DNA of 64,000 nucleotides from Trichobilharzia regenti (lineage: Eukaryota > Platyhelminthes > Trematoda > Strigeidida > Schistosomatidae). Under the pieces are notes generated by a model, which saw only the letters and a list, made by a program, of their open reading frames with translations, ran no database searches and was not told the origin of the DNA. The position numbers were made by a program, and so were the translations under genes. This document shows positions 55,205 to 64,000 of the stretch, piece by piece (position 1 is the stretch's first letter; the number at the start of each line of letters is the position of its first letter). The stretch is from positions 12,999,925-13,063,924 of the forward strand of contig OX235266.1 in the NCBI GenBank assembly GCA_944472135.2, read 5' to 3'.

Positions 55205-55990
55205 GTATTACGTGCCACTCTCAAATCAGCAGAAAACAATTTAACCTTGAACATATACTTATAGAGGCAGGTGTGTGTTTGCGCGCCCGCGCGCATTCAA
55301 ATTTATTACCTGCACATAGATTATTCGATAAAGAATTTCTCAGGTAGCAAACGTTTAGAAAAGAAATTTATCGTTTGTTTTGCTTTTTTTGCCATATGAT
55401 TGGAGTCTGCAGACAAAAAAACACAACTGAAATTCAGTTTAGCATTAGGTATGATTAAATTGCTCAGGTGGTACGACAGTGAGAATTCACATCAATATAC
55501 ATCTGAGGAAACTTTGTCGCTGTGGTAGTTTTTTTTAAATTTCATATTGCAAAGTGATGTACACAATGAGAGGAAGGGGGTTAATTTGCTACACATCATT
55601 TTTGCCAGATGTAGATACACAACTTTGAAACTTGGGTTTTGTAGCTTTATTGATTCATTTTTATTTGTCGTTGGGGTGGTAGAGCTTCCAGATGCCCAGG
55701 TGGACACATTTTCTCTTGGTTCAATAAATAAATCATCTGTTACTATTCTGTTCATCCATACGTTTGTATCAGGGATTAAGACCATTATGTTTTCCAGCCT
55801 ATTGTATCGTTGTATGTAACTGCGAGTGGTCCTATAACTGAGCTACATTTAAAGATAGCTTATTCTGTCAGATTCAACTAATTCTGATGTCTCTAGCTTT
55901 TTGTGCTTCAAGTAGTTAATTGACTCAGCTGTGCCACTTTGGTGTGTGTTTCTGACTTGACGGTTACTGTAGGGTATTAGATAAACTGAA
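55040..55990 (+). repeat. Repeat E, copy 3, first part
   Basis: GAATGTATCAACGAGAGGAATG, (TA)n at 55,169-55,202, GCGCGCATTCAAATTTATTA, TTCGATAAAGAATTTCTCA, CACAACTTTGAAACTTGGGT, AGATAAACTGAATG. Interrupted at about 55,992 by a SINE-C pair. Open frames on both strands at 55,492-55,819 lie within it and are not conserved in the other copies. Confidence 0.6.
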
Positions 55991-55991
55991 T

Positions 55992-56392
55992 GTTTCGGGT
56001 ATTGGTTTTGTAGGGATTTAGTTTGATTGCATGAAGAATTTCATCATAAGCTGATATCAGTTAAAGAACCACTGAAAAACCTAGGAGTGTTGGACAGCTG
56101 ATTGTTCCTAGTTTGGAACTCTTCAACAGTACGCACTCACCATGATTCGAGCCCAGGACCTCATCGAAGTAGAAATTGCGAAATGACAGAAGTTAGAATT
56201 CATACAATGGCCATTGAATCGGGTCCCAGTGGATGAATGGTATTCGAGCTCGCCTCGTAACCAGAAAGTCCTGGGTTGGAACTCTGGTGGATGCGTACTG
56301 CTGAAGAGTCCCAAACGTTGTTGAAGCAGCTGTCCAGTACTCTCAGGTTTTCCAATGGTTCTCTAACTGGAGTCAGCTCATGAATTTTTAGG
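55992..56392. mobile_element. SINE-C head-to-head pair inserted in repeat E
   Basis: Antisense part 55,992-56,160 (tail GGGTATTGGTTTTGTAGGGA, ribozyme relic, GATTCGAGCCCAGGACCT). Sense part 56,161-56,392: 5' block GACAGAAGTTAGAATTCATA, boxes, ribozyme with core CTGAAGA but a broken stem II and GAAG for GAAA, ends at GTCAGCTCATGAA. Possible 8-bp duplication GAATGTTT/GAATTTTT at the edges. Confidence 0.8.
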
Positions 56393-56559
56393 ATTTAATG
56401 CTACCCATAGGGTCGTCAAACTGACAGGACTTGTTGAAATGTCACATTTATTCCTGCTTTGTTAATAATTTTGAGTAAGGTTCCAGAGGTTCTTCGTGTG
56501 TATGAAAGGATCTTAATACTGCCACCAACCCTAAAAATCTCATTTAACAGCTACATAAT

Positions 56560-57385
56560 GTTTCATATCAAATGATCCATAACAAAGAATTCAGGAAAGC
56601 CTTTAAAGTCAAGACATGCGTAAGACAGGGCTGTCTACAATCAGAGATGATATCCGTAACTGTGATGGAGTAGATCATGCAATAGAACATGAGGAGTGAG
56701 GAGACAGGCACACATTGAACCTACAAAGAGACACTGGATGATCCAGAATTAGTGGGAAATTTTTATCTGACGTTATATAAACTCGATTATCTACAGGCGA
56801 AAACTAACAATTTGTAGAAATAGGTAGCGAAGACATTACTTTAGGGGAACTCAAAGAATACAGAGGCGACGAAGATATCCAGTCAGTGATGACAAGAACT
56901 AAACATCATCAACGAGGGAAATCCGAGACCAGAAGAAATCACCTCTTTCTTATACAGGTATGCGGATATCAAAGTCTGGATGGGAAAAGCAAGATGACGG
57001 TTGATTATTCTAAAATAAGTGTGAAAGTGCAATGCGTTCCGTCCAAGAAACAACATTCAAAATTTTCACACTGGTACCAGATAAATGGTCCGACAAGGTT
57101 GAAGAAACTGGCGTGCGTGCTGCATAAAGCATTTCCAATGACTTCAGACATTTATCAGCGTCATCCTGCACTCCACACTGAAAAATAGAGAGCCATAAAT
57201 GACTAGACAACTGAGATTATGGTAACAAACCAGTGAAGCCCACAGTGCCCAACAATTGTGTGGAGGGGAGTAGAGATAGAGTGAACATACGCCTAGGAAG
57301 GCCGTCGAGTGACACCACAATCCAAGCGTTCAAGTGGTTGCAGAATGGAAATAATTCTTTCTTCTGACATATCCTGGTCTTCCCA
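56560..57385 (+). pseudogene. LINE-X remnant, RT, strongly degraded
   Basis: MIHNKEFRKAFKVKTCVRQG and CLQSEMISVTV (about 56,570-56,665), then LYKLDYLQAKTNNL (about 56,770-56,815) in place of the FADD region, followed by decayed C-terminal sequence; a 100-codon open frame at 56,886-57,188 is partly LINE. Full of stops. Confidence 0.65.
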
Positions 57386-57394
57386 TGTCTAAGC

Positions 57395-58320
57395 GATTTC
57401 CAAAAGAATATTTCGTCTGACTTTTTACATTAAGAAGTTGAGGCACTCAGGCATAACCCGCTCCTCCTACAGTTTGTCAATTCATGTATTTTACCTATTC
57501 TTCTTTACTGTTTACCCTTATTCTTTCCTGAATTGCTTAAAAAAGACTATGTCATACTTCGTAGAACTTTGAAGACTGTCAGTAGGACGAGTGGTATCCC
57601 ATTGGACCATATTGTTGTAGATATTCTCAATGATAGACACTTGATGTCATGCAGCAAATTTGCTAAAGGAATTTCGCCAGACTCTGGGCACCCACTCCAC
57701 TTGCAGCTTCAACCTTGTATCTCCTCCTCAGGTAAAACAAGAAGTCTTTTCAGAAGACTTTATGCACGTAAGTCTAAGTATAAAAATTCCACTATACAAT
57801 ATTTGGCACGTACTTTGTGTGATGAAAATAGTGTTAGGCATGAACTAACTAACTAACCTTCTTTGCACCACTAAACAAACCATTTCTTCCACCCTTATAG
57901 TACCTAACTTTACTGTTATTGTATTATATTTATAATCCTCTCAATTTTTTGTTTTTATTTATTTATTTTCCGTAAGTGTGGACAACGTTTAAGCTGTGTT
58001 ACCACTGTTAATTTTGTCTTTCCCTCACCACTCCATATCAACAGAACATTAGATCCAATAATCTATAACATGCTAAAATTTCCAAAATGAATCGACAATA
58101 CTGTTTGAAACAAACTTACTATTAAAATTATTATTGTGGTTCGAATATTTTTGACTTTGTATCGTAAACGTGGACAAATTCCTCTGGTTAATTTTGTTTT
58201 AATTTTTAGTTTTATTTATATTTTAAGTAAATCAGATGCAATATTGTGACAAATGCTGAGAATTTCATTCTGTATTATAAGTACTGTTTTTGGAATAAAG
58301 TAGATTATTATTATTAATAA
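57395..58320 (+). pseudogene. CR1-like LINE (LINE-Y) C-terminus and 3' UTR
   Basis: FVNSCILPILLYCLPLFFPE (57,475-57,530), MLKKDYVILRRTLKTVSRTS, HIVVDILNDRHLMSCSKFAK, SGHPLHLQLQPCISSSGKTR, SLFRRLYARKSKYKNSTIQY, LARTLCDENS to a stop at 57,855, then an AT-rich 3' UTR. The C-terminal 107 codons are open. The antisense copy at 36.8 kb shows the same KKDYVILRR block. RT palm missing. Confidence 0.8.
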
Positions 58321-58321
58321 A

Positions 58322-58480
58322 TCAGTTGGGCCTCCAAGGGCGACCTTGAGGAGATTATGTTCGAAGGAAATGAAAACGTTTTGACAGTTGTACAGCCTGC
58401 CAGGCTGCAGAGAACAGAATGAAGCCATACGATACACTAGGTAGGAACCAAAAGGTGATAATAATAATAATAATTCCGAA
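58322..58480 (+). mobile_element. LINE-X 3' end fragment
   Basis: CAGTTGGGCCTCCAAGGGCG, CTTGAGGAGATTATG, GAAGCCATACGATACACTAG, GGTAGGAACC and an (AAT)n tail. Same region as 47,690-47,860, more diverged. Confidence 0.7.
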
Positions 58481-58736
58481 GCATTTCAACGTACATGATA
58501 TTCAAAACTAAATAAAACAGCCAAGAAGAATTTCTTCGGTGAATCATATGTCTTTATTTACAACGTTTCGCGTTAAAGCTCTTCTGGTTACACAATTATA
58601 CACATTACACAATAAAGGAATGGGAATGTAGGTTTTATTAGCTATCTTATTCGCCTTAGGCTCTCGTGTTGAATCACTAAGATTATTCATCAAATGCGCT
58701 TAGTATCACATGCTCAAGATGACTGCTTTTTGTATT

Positions 58737-58972
58737 TTTTTTTCTTTCACGTTCCCAGTGGAACATAGGGCTTCGAGCTAGTATCTTGAAGTTTCTATAG
58801 CAGTGTTGAATTTTTACAGGATGGGGTTGCTAACCTCATGCACACAACCTTTCCTCTTTACCAGCATTATTTCTGGCATAGTGAAGTAAAGGAGTGCGTT
58901 GGCAGCCGATGATCGAACCCCAAACCGTATGAATGGTCGGTGTGCGTCCTAACCGCTAAGCCACGGACGCAC
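58737..58972 (-). mobile_element. SINE-B, antisense, 12-bp target duplication
   Basis: GCTTTTTGTATT flanks it exactly (58,725-58,736; 58,973-58,984). On the - strand: head GTGCGTCCGTGGCTTAGCGG, B-box-like GGGGTTCGATC, body and tail GAAGCCCTATGTTCCACTGG..GAACGTGAAAG plus A-run. The 15-mer GCCCTATGTTCCACT occurs as its complement at 58,757-58,771. Confidence 0.92.
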
Positions 58973-58984
58973 GCTTTTTGTATT

Positions 58985-59498
58985 AGTCAGCATAAACAAG
59001 GTAAATAACTCCTAATTTCAATTTTGACGACAGCACTCAATATCATGCATGAATAAATTTAGATAAGCTTATTGATTCATAAAGAAAGTGGCTTCTTTAA
59101 TTTTATGAGTAGGCAAACAGCTACCTAACTACATAAAAAACAACCGTCATATGTCTGAAAAAAATGCATATTACTTAACTTTTCAATCATAACACAACTA
59201 GCTATGCATTGGTTTTTATAAGGCCATATGACACTGAAACGTTTTACGGTGACAGATAAATTTTTTTAACTGTAGATATAAATATTTTCCCTAATTTTTA
59301 ACCATTGAGTTGATTATTCTTGCTAAAGTTATTTAAAACTAATAATCGATGATTGATTGATTGATTGATTTATTGGACCAGAATATCAAGCTTTTGTTGA
59401 CAATTTGCCTCGTGATACAATTGCTTCGATGATGCTCTAAGGTTACTGTTTTTTGTCTTTTCTTTTTCATTTTTATTCCTTAACATTTATGAAAAATT
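58985..59498. other. No gene recognised
   Basis: AT-rich; a short (GATT)n run at about 59,350-59,370. Confidence 0.4.
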
Positions 59499-59499
59499 A

Positions 59500-59755
59500 T
59501 ATTTGTAAAAATCTCAGCGATATTGAAAGGAGTAATTCCAACGTTTCCTGTGTTCGGCAGTCTGGCCCGAACTTCTTCAGGGAAATTAATCTAAATTAAT
59601 ATAACAGAGGTTTATATATAAAAGGAATATTTCTTGTTTTTAAATTCTATGTCCAGTCATATGAATCATAAAACAGGCATCAGCAGGTATAATAACCAAA
59701 AATTGTATGAACTGTGATCAAAATTTGATCTCAATCTTTCAAAATTAGTCTCCAT
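59500..59755 (-). repeat. Repeat M with hammerhead-like motif, copy 2
   Basis: On the - strand: CCCTGAAGAAGTTCGGGCCA, then CTGCCGAACACAGGAAACGTTGG (split at the stem). CTGAAGA, a GTTCGG/CCGAAC stem, GAAA and the self-complementary ACGT followed by T are all present, though with extra bases between stem and GAAA. Same family as 50,715-50,970. Confidence 0.6.
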
Positions 59756-60194
59756 TTTTCTATTAAAATATAAGTGTATATGCAGTATACAATGGTGTGT
59801 GTGTGTATGTGTGTGTGTGGGTGAGCAGTCATAAAACATTTGTTATTCTCTCCATAAGAAGACAATCGTGAATTTGACCAGGTATGACTGATTGTTGACA
59901 CACATCCAATTTTATTTATTCATTAGTCAGGATTTGCCATGCATCAGCTAACATCACACCACACCTTCACATCTGTTCAAACAGTTGGGATTCACCCATA
60001 TATGCAGGGTTTCTGCAGTCAGTCTTTCTTTATATGAACCAAAACCTTTCTGTAGAACTTTAGATTTATCAAAGTAGATTTTGTGTCCTGTTTCTATCGA
60101 ATGCAATGCAATCGCTGAGTTGTTTTATAACTCGTTCAAGTCTGCAGAGGTCTTTGGAATTACCCTTATACATTCTTCATTCTCTTTCACTCTT

Positions 60195-60428
60195 GTACTA
60201 GTGAAAACCAGGGAGCATTGGACGGCTGTTTCATCCTAGTTTGGGAATCGTTGACACTACCCACCCACAACATGGAGTTCGAACCCGCGACCTTACAGTT
60301 ACAAGGCATGCTCGTATACTATTCAGCCACTGGGACCCACTTCCGTGGCTCATAGATTCGAATTTCTACCAATTCATGATTTAGCGCGTCTCTAACTAAT
60401 GGGACTAGTGAAATCCATCCAGTCAAGT
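60195..60428 (-). mobile_element. SINE-C, antisense
   Basis: On the - strand: 5' block (AATTGGTAGAAATTCGAATC), A-box area GTGGCTGAATAGTATACG, B-box CGGGTTCGAACTCCATG, ribozyme relic (core TCAACGA), and the CTGGTTTTCACTAGT end. Inactive ribozyme. Confidence 0.7.
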
Positions 60429-60487
60429 GTCAGGATGGATGTCACACCCTATCGCTTTTCCACCAACTCACAGGGTCATTATTACTA

Positions 60488-61595
60488 CTATTATACTATC
60501 ATTTCCATGAGTCCCATGTAGAACAGACGGCTTCGACATTACGTCTCCATTTCCACCTGCTCTCTGTAGTTCTCGTTAGCCGGCTACACGATTACCTGTA
60601 AGCTGTCAAATTTCCTTCATACAATCCCTATCATGTTACCTTCTAATGCTTATCTTGTCGTCTCCCATTCGGCATGACGCCCGACGTCTTCTCAGCGTGT
60701 GTCCATTCCATCTACATTTTCTTCCGTATATTTGTTGAAGAATTGGTATTTAACTAGTCTCTTCCCGGAGTTATTTGTTGCTAATATTTTTCGGCCTGCC
60801 ATTTGGTCGTCAGTATGCAGTAAGCGATGGTAGCTATTGACAAAAGTTCTTTTCATGTTGCGTCAAGTTTCTGATTCATATAGAAGGACTGACTTAACAA
60901 TAATGTCAAAAGTCACGATTTGATTTTATTACAGCTTGATTCCACACCGTATTTTTTGATACAGGTATGTAATTTTCAGCATGTGATATCAGTAGTCCAG
61001 TTTTTGCATGCCAACCATAGATATCAGGTGTGGCTTGGCAGGGGATCGAACGCCGGACCATGTGCATGGTTGGCGAGAGTCCTAATCGCTGTGCCACCGA
61101 CGCACAGTCGAACAGACTTCCAAACCGACTTCAAGGCGATAATGGTTTTTCTAAACTTTCCGCTTCTAATCATGACATCCCTATCCATGTCGAGTGCTTT
61201 TATTCAAAATAGTCCATCCCAGATAAGTGAAATAAGTGACCTCGTTCAGATTTATTCCATTGGTAATGACTGAAGGTTGCCATTATAACTGGTCAGTTAT
61301 TTTCATCACTTTCATCTTCAGTATGAACATCAAATGTCCTGTCTTCACTGCATATTCATCCAACATTTTATTTTTCGTCTGTAGATTTTTCAGTTTACGT
61401 AAGGTGAGACATAAGTCTCCGACGAATTCCAGATATAGAGTTTTATTATAAATCCAGAATAGTCTTGTTTTGTCGCTTCCCATTGTCTCTCGTAGAACAC
61501 AGTCCACCACAACTAGGAATAACAGCGATGGTAGTACACAGCCTTGTGCTGCTGCTATTTTTGCTAAGGTCAGAACGACGTCACTTCATTACTGG
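60488..61595 (-). pseudogene. LINE-X, antisense, interrupted by SINE-A
   Basis: On the - strand, 61,595-61,110: VDCVLRETMGSDKTRLFWIY, then YLEFVGDLCLTLRKLKNLQT where the FADD box is FVGD, and LMFILKMKVMKITDQ. Past the SINE, 60,910-60,490: decayed C-terminal blocks and the tail ending near 60,495. Second catalytic aspartate retained, first lost. Confidence 0.75.
60918..61105 (-). mobile_element. SINE-A, antisense, inside LINE-X
   Basis: On the - strand it begins GTGCGTCGGTGGCACAGCGA, B-box GCGTTCGATCCC, then the SINE-A body (TGATATCTATGGTTGGCATG) and a tail ending AAGCTGTAATAAAATC. Both flanks are LINE-X antisense, so it inserted after the LINE. Confidence 0.85.
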
Positions 61596-61745
61596 TAGCA
61601 GACAATGAAATACGTCTCGTCCTATTTGGGACTCACCAACCGGGTACACCAACATTTTGAATGGATGATGATGTTCCCACTAATTCTTGAGGCTAAAATT
61701 CCACCTTTTCAGAGGCGGAGCCATTAAGTTTTTAAAGGTATCAAT
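61595..61745 (-). mobile_element. Sm-alpha-like SINE, degraded
   Basis: On the - strand: GTGGGAACATCATCATCCAT, then a ribozyme relic GGTGAGTCCCAAATAGGACG and GAGACGTATTTC. Stem II (GTCC/GGAC) is kept but the core reads TTGGTGA and GAGA, so it is inactive. Confidence 0.65.
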
Positions 61746-61889
61746 TGTTCAACAAGTAATGACTGTTATTTATTAGGAAACATTTTTTTTGAGTTTTGCG
61801 TAGGAATAAAATTTGTGACCAGGATTGACATACTGACCCGAGGTGTAGACGTTGACCAAAACCTTCATACTAAAATTAATTTGCTTTGT

Positions 61890-62080
61890 TTGTAGTGGCT
61901 GGTAACAGAATCTAGGACATCTCGCGTAAGAGGTGCCTTAAGTGATTCGGTAACCTCACGGCTAACTCTTCAACATTTCAAGCTGTAGGTGCAGAGTTCC
62001 AGTCTCAACTGGAATAGCATCAGCCAGTGGCGAGTACCAATATTTAGCCGAGCAGTCACAAATAGAACAGAATTTGCCGC
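61890..62080 (+). mobile_element. Sm-alpha-like head, degraded
   Basis: AAGAGGTGCCTTAAGTGATT, CGGTAACCTCACGGCTAACT and TAGGTGCAGAGTTCCAGTCT follow the order of the Sm-alpha head (AAGAGGTGGCTCTCGTGG... boxes). Together with 61,595-61,745 it may be another separated head-to-head pair. Confidence 0.45.
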
Positions 62081-62472
62081 CTGTATCCCACTATCAGTCA
62101 AATAACATAATAAATGTCTTCATTAGGAGAGTGCTGATGTCTTGAAATGGCCTTCATCACAGAAGCATATGCATATTTTGCAACAGTATTATAGAGATAC
62201 CTTATCTGAACAAAGTGTTCTGGAATCATCTGAGGTTGAAAAATTTATAAAATGCATATTTACATCCACTTCCTGCGGTCACACAATGTACCGGTGGATT
62301 CTATTCGAAAAGGAATAGTAATAACACCAATAAATAAACGAATACAGCTCGACAGTTTCATGCTGAATAATTAAATTAAATGTTGCAAATGCATACCAAA
62401 AAAGAAGTGTGGCTGGTTCTACCTGGTTGGATTTGGTCTTAATATGGATCCATCAAGCCTATCTATAGGAAA

Positions 62473-62702
62473 GTGAATCGGTGGCATGACGGTATAATGC
62501 TCACTGACCACGCACGGGGTCCGGGATTCGATCCCCAGCCATCAAAGTACTCTTTTAACTCGCCAAGTCTGGTAAAGAGGGAATATTTGACATGAGGCTG
62601 GTGAGCAACCCCATCCCGTAAAATTAAGAAACACCACTGCTACCAAAGCTTCAATCCTCTAGTTTGCATCTCCATATCCCACTGGGAACATAAAGAAATA
62701 AA
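62473..62702 (+). mobile_element. SINE-B, degraded
   Basis: GTGAATCGGTGGCATGACGG head, B-box GGGATTCGATCCCC, GCAACCCCATCCCGTAAAAT body, and a decayed tail (CATATCCCACTGGGAACATA). Confidence 0.75.
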
Positions 62703-62821
62703 AACGTCTGAAACAGACTGATTGTATCAGTTCCCTCTAGGGAGTGGAATCCGCAGACCCTTTTCTGGTGAGAGCAGTTATAGTTTACTGTCACACCACT
62801 TCGGTTTTCGTCTGGCCAAGA

Positions 62822-63690
62822 GAAGAACCTAGAAGACCTGGATTTCGTGGATGACTTATGTTTGATGTCACACACAATCGAAGACTTACAAGCGAAAACC
62901 CACAAACTGGTCAAAGAAGCAGGTAGTGAGGACAGGACTCCAGGTAAACATAGACAAGACGGAGGTTATGAAAATAACCAACCAACAACAACAGCAACAG
63001 CAACATCCAGCGTCAATCACCATCAACGGAAGGGATTCGAAAGAGGTTACTTCATTCACTTATCATCTAGCGAGCATTGTCTCAACTACAGGAGGAGCGG
63101 ACGAGGATGTCAAATCGAGCGAGAATTGGAAAGGCAGGTGAGAAACACATTCATCAGCCTGAAATCAATCTGAAAATCTTCGTCACACAGCATCACCAAC
63201 AAAATTCCGTCGGATTTTCAATACAAACGTAAAGTCAGTTCTCCTATACGGATCAGAAACTTGGCGGGTCACAAAGTATATTTCCAAAAGGCTGCAGACC
63301 TTTATTAACAACTTTCTTCGCTCAATACTGAAAATCAGATGGCCGGACCGGAAAGAATCACCAACAAGGAATTATGGGAACAAACAAAGCAAGAACCAAT
63401 CGCCCAACAAATATGCAGGAGAAAGTGGAGATGGATTGGACACTTGCGGCTAAGGAGACCGCCGGGTGACATCGCGCGTCAAGCCCTCGAGTGGAACCCG
63501 AAAGGGAAGCGGCGTGTGGGACGTCAGTGCAAGGGTGACGTGGAGGAGATCGTGTGAAGAGGAGTTGAAAGAAGATGGATTAACATGGATGCAGGCGAAA
63601 AGTATAGCAGAAGACAGAAGAAAATGGAGACGTGCAGTTGAAGCCCTATGTTCCACTAGGAACCCAAGGGAGCAATAATATAAATAAAAT
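62822..63690 (+). pseudogene. LINE-X, RT from the catalytic box to the 3' end
   Basis: LEDLDFVDDLCLMSHTIEDL (62,830-62,885) keeps both aspartates of the FADD-type box. It continues through VNIDKTEVMKI, a CAA/CAG poly-Q tract (62,982-63,006), INGRDSKEVTSFTY, YGSETWRVTKYISKR (about 63,254-63,295), MAGPERITNKELWEQTKQEP, ICRRKWRWIGHLRLRRPPGD, IARQALEWNPKGKRR and the tail ending GAAGCCCTATGTTCCACTAG at about 63,660. Three frameshifts. The least decayed LINE-X here, lacking the insertion that breaks the box in the 3-kb and 50-kb copies. Confidence 0.88.
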
Positions 63691-63949
63691 AAGAGAAAAT
63701 CATAGTGAGTTAACTCGCGATAGTCTTGAGTTGATTGACTGTTATTGACATCCGAACTCTGAATATGCAAATCTTTCATTCAATCACTGTGTCTACAATG
63801 CAGCCAATCTACCTTAACACTCGAGAAATGATAATTTATCTTTTATTTGCATTAGCTTTCTCCAGCTCCTCTCCTTGATCAATTTTAAATAAATTCTACC
63901 TAATATCGCTAATCAAATTATGCCACTTAATTTAAACATTAAATTATTC

Positions 63950-64000
63950 TATTATGGGTAAAATTTTTATTTTGATAAAGTCTCAAAGTGTTACGTCTAC
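63950..64000 (+). repeat. Repeat H, cut by the window edge
   Basis: TATGGGTAAAATTTTTATTT, TGATAAAGTCTCAAAGTGTT match the start of repeat H at 19,930. Confidence 0.6.

Noticed and set aside
55492..55819. Open frames on both strands as a gene
   Set aside because: They fall in repeat E and are not open in the other two copies.
57533..57856. 107-codon frame as a host gene
   Set aside because: It matches the antisense LINE-Y block at 36.8 kb (KKDYVILRR) and is the C-terminus of a non-LTR element.
1..64000. CRISPR arrays, bacterial operons or prophage
   Set aside because: No regularly spaced identical short repeats, no dense coding, and all recognisable genes are eukaryotic retroelements.

Overview
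The window reads as AT-rich, intron- or intergenic-type DNA from a blood fluke (family Schistosomatidae, most likely Schistosoma or a close relative). The strongest taxonomic clue is a SINE at 35,094-35,643 whose hammerhead ribozyme has the same architecture as the known schistosome Sm-alpha ribozyme. The abundance of Penelope-like elements (PLEs) with GIY-YIG endonucleases and of APE-type LINEs agrees with this. I find no convincing host protein-coding gene; one 99-codon open frame behind a plausible splice acceptor (about 28,283-28,596) is the only candidate. Nearly all coding similarity is in decayed transposable elements with stops and frameshifts.

Layout: 1-1.6 kb PLE; 2.2-4.6 kb an inverted-repeat-bounded element around a LINE remnant; 5.7-6.7 kb a second PLE lineage; 7.2-9.0 kb an antisense PLE carrying a nested sense PLE; 11.5-13.4 kb a PLE split by a LINE, then a foldback SINE; 14-17 kb dispersed repeats shared with 40-45 kb; 18-27 kb several PLEs, including one split by a 173-bp foldback insert; 27.1 kb a LINE endonuclease; 28.8-36.3 kb SINEs, PLE-3 and PLE-2 remnants and the Sm-alpha foldback; 36.6-39 kb a CR1-like LINE containing a solo LTR; 39.3-46.3 kb SINE-C clusters, a SINE-D tandem dimer and two PLEs; 47-48.5 kb a PLE with a nested LINE 3' end; 49.7-54.5 kb an antisense LINE, a second solo LTR and an antisense PLE; 55-64 kb repeat E, LINE remnants and SINEs.

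The most interesting system is a set of three SINE-like families (Sm-alpha-like, SINE-C, SINE-D) with unrelated bodies but one plan: a tRNA-type A/B-box promoter followed at once by a type I hammerhead ribozyme. One copy of each keeps an intact catalytic core. SINE-C and Sm-alpha-like copies sit repeatedly as head-to-head inverted pairs. The Sm-alpha pair went in as a single unit with an 11-bp target duplication, and SINE-D is a tandem dimer with a ribozyme at each unit boundary. Both facts suggest multimeric RNA templates. Two other SINE families share one tRNA-like head but have different tails, and one of those tails ends in the same sequence as the resident LINE.

Coordinates of old repeats are estimates by eye (about +/-20-50 bp) unless a target duplication fixes them. 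Family names such as SINE-C or PLE-1 are labels used only within this annotation.
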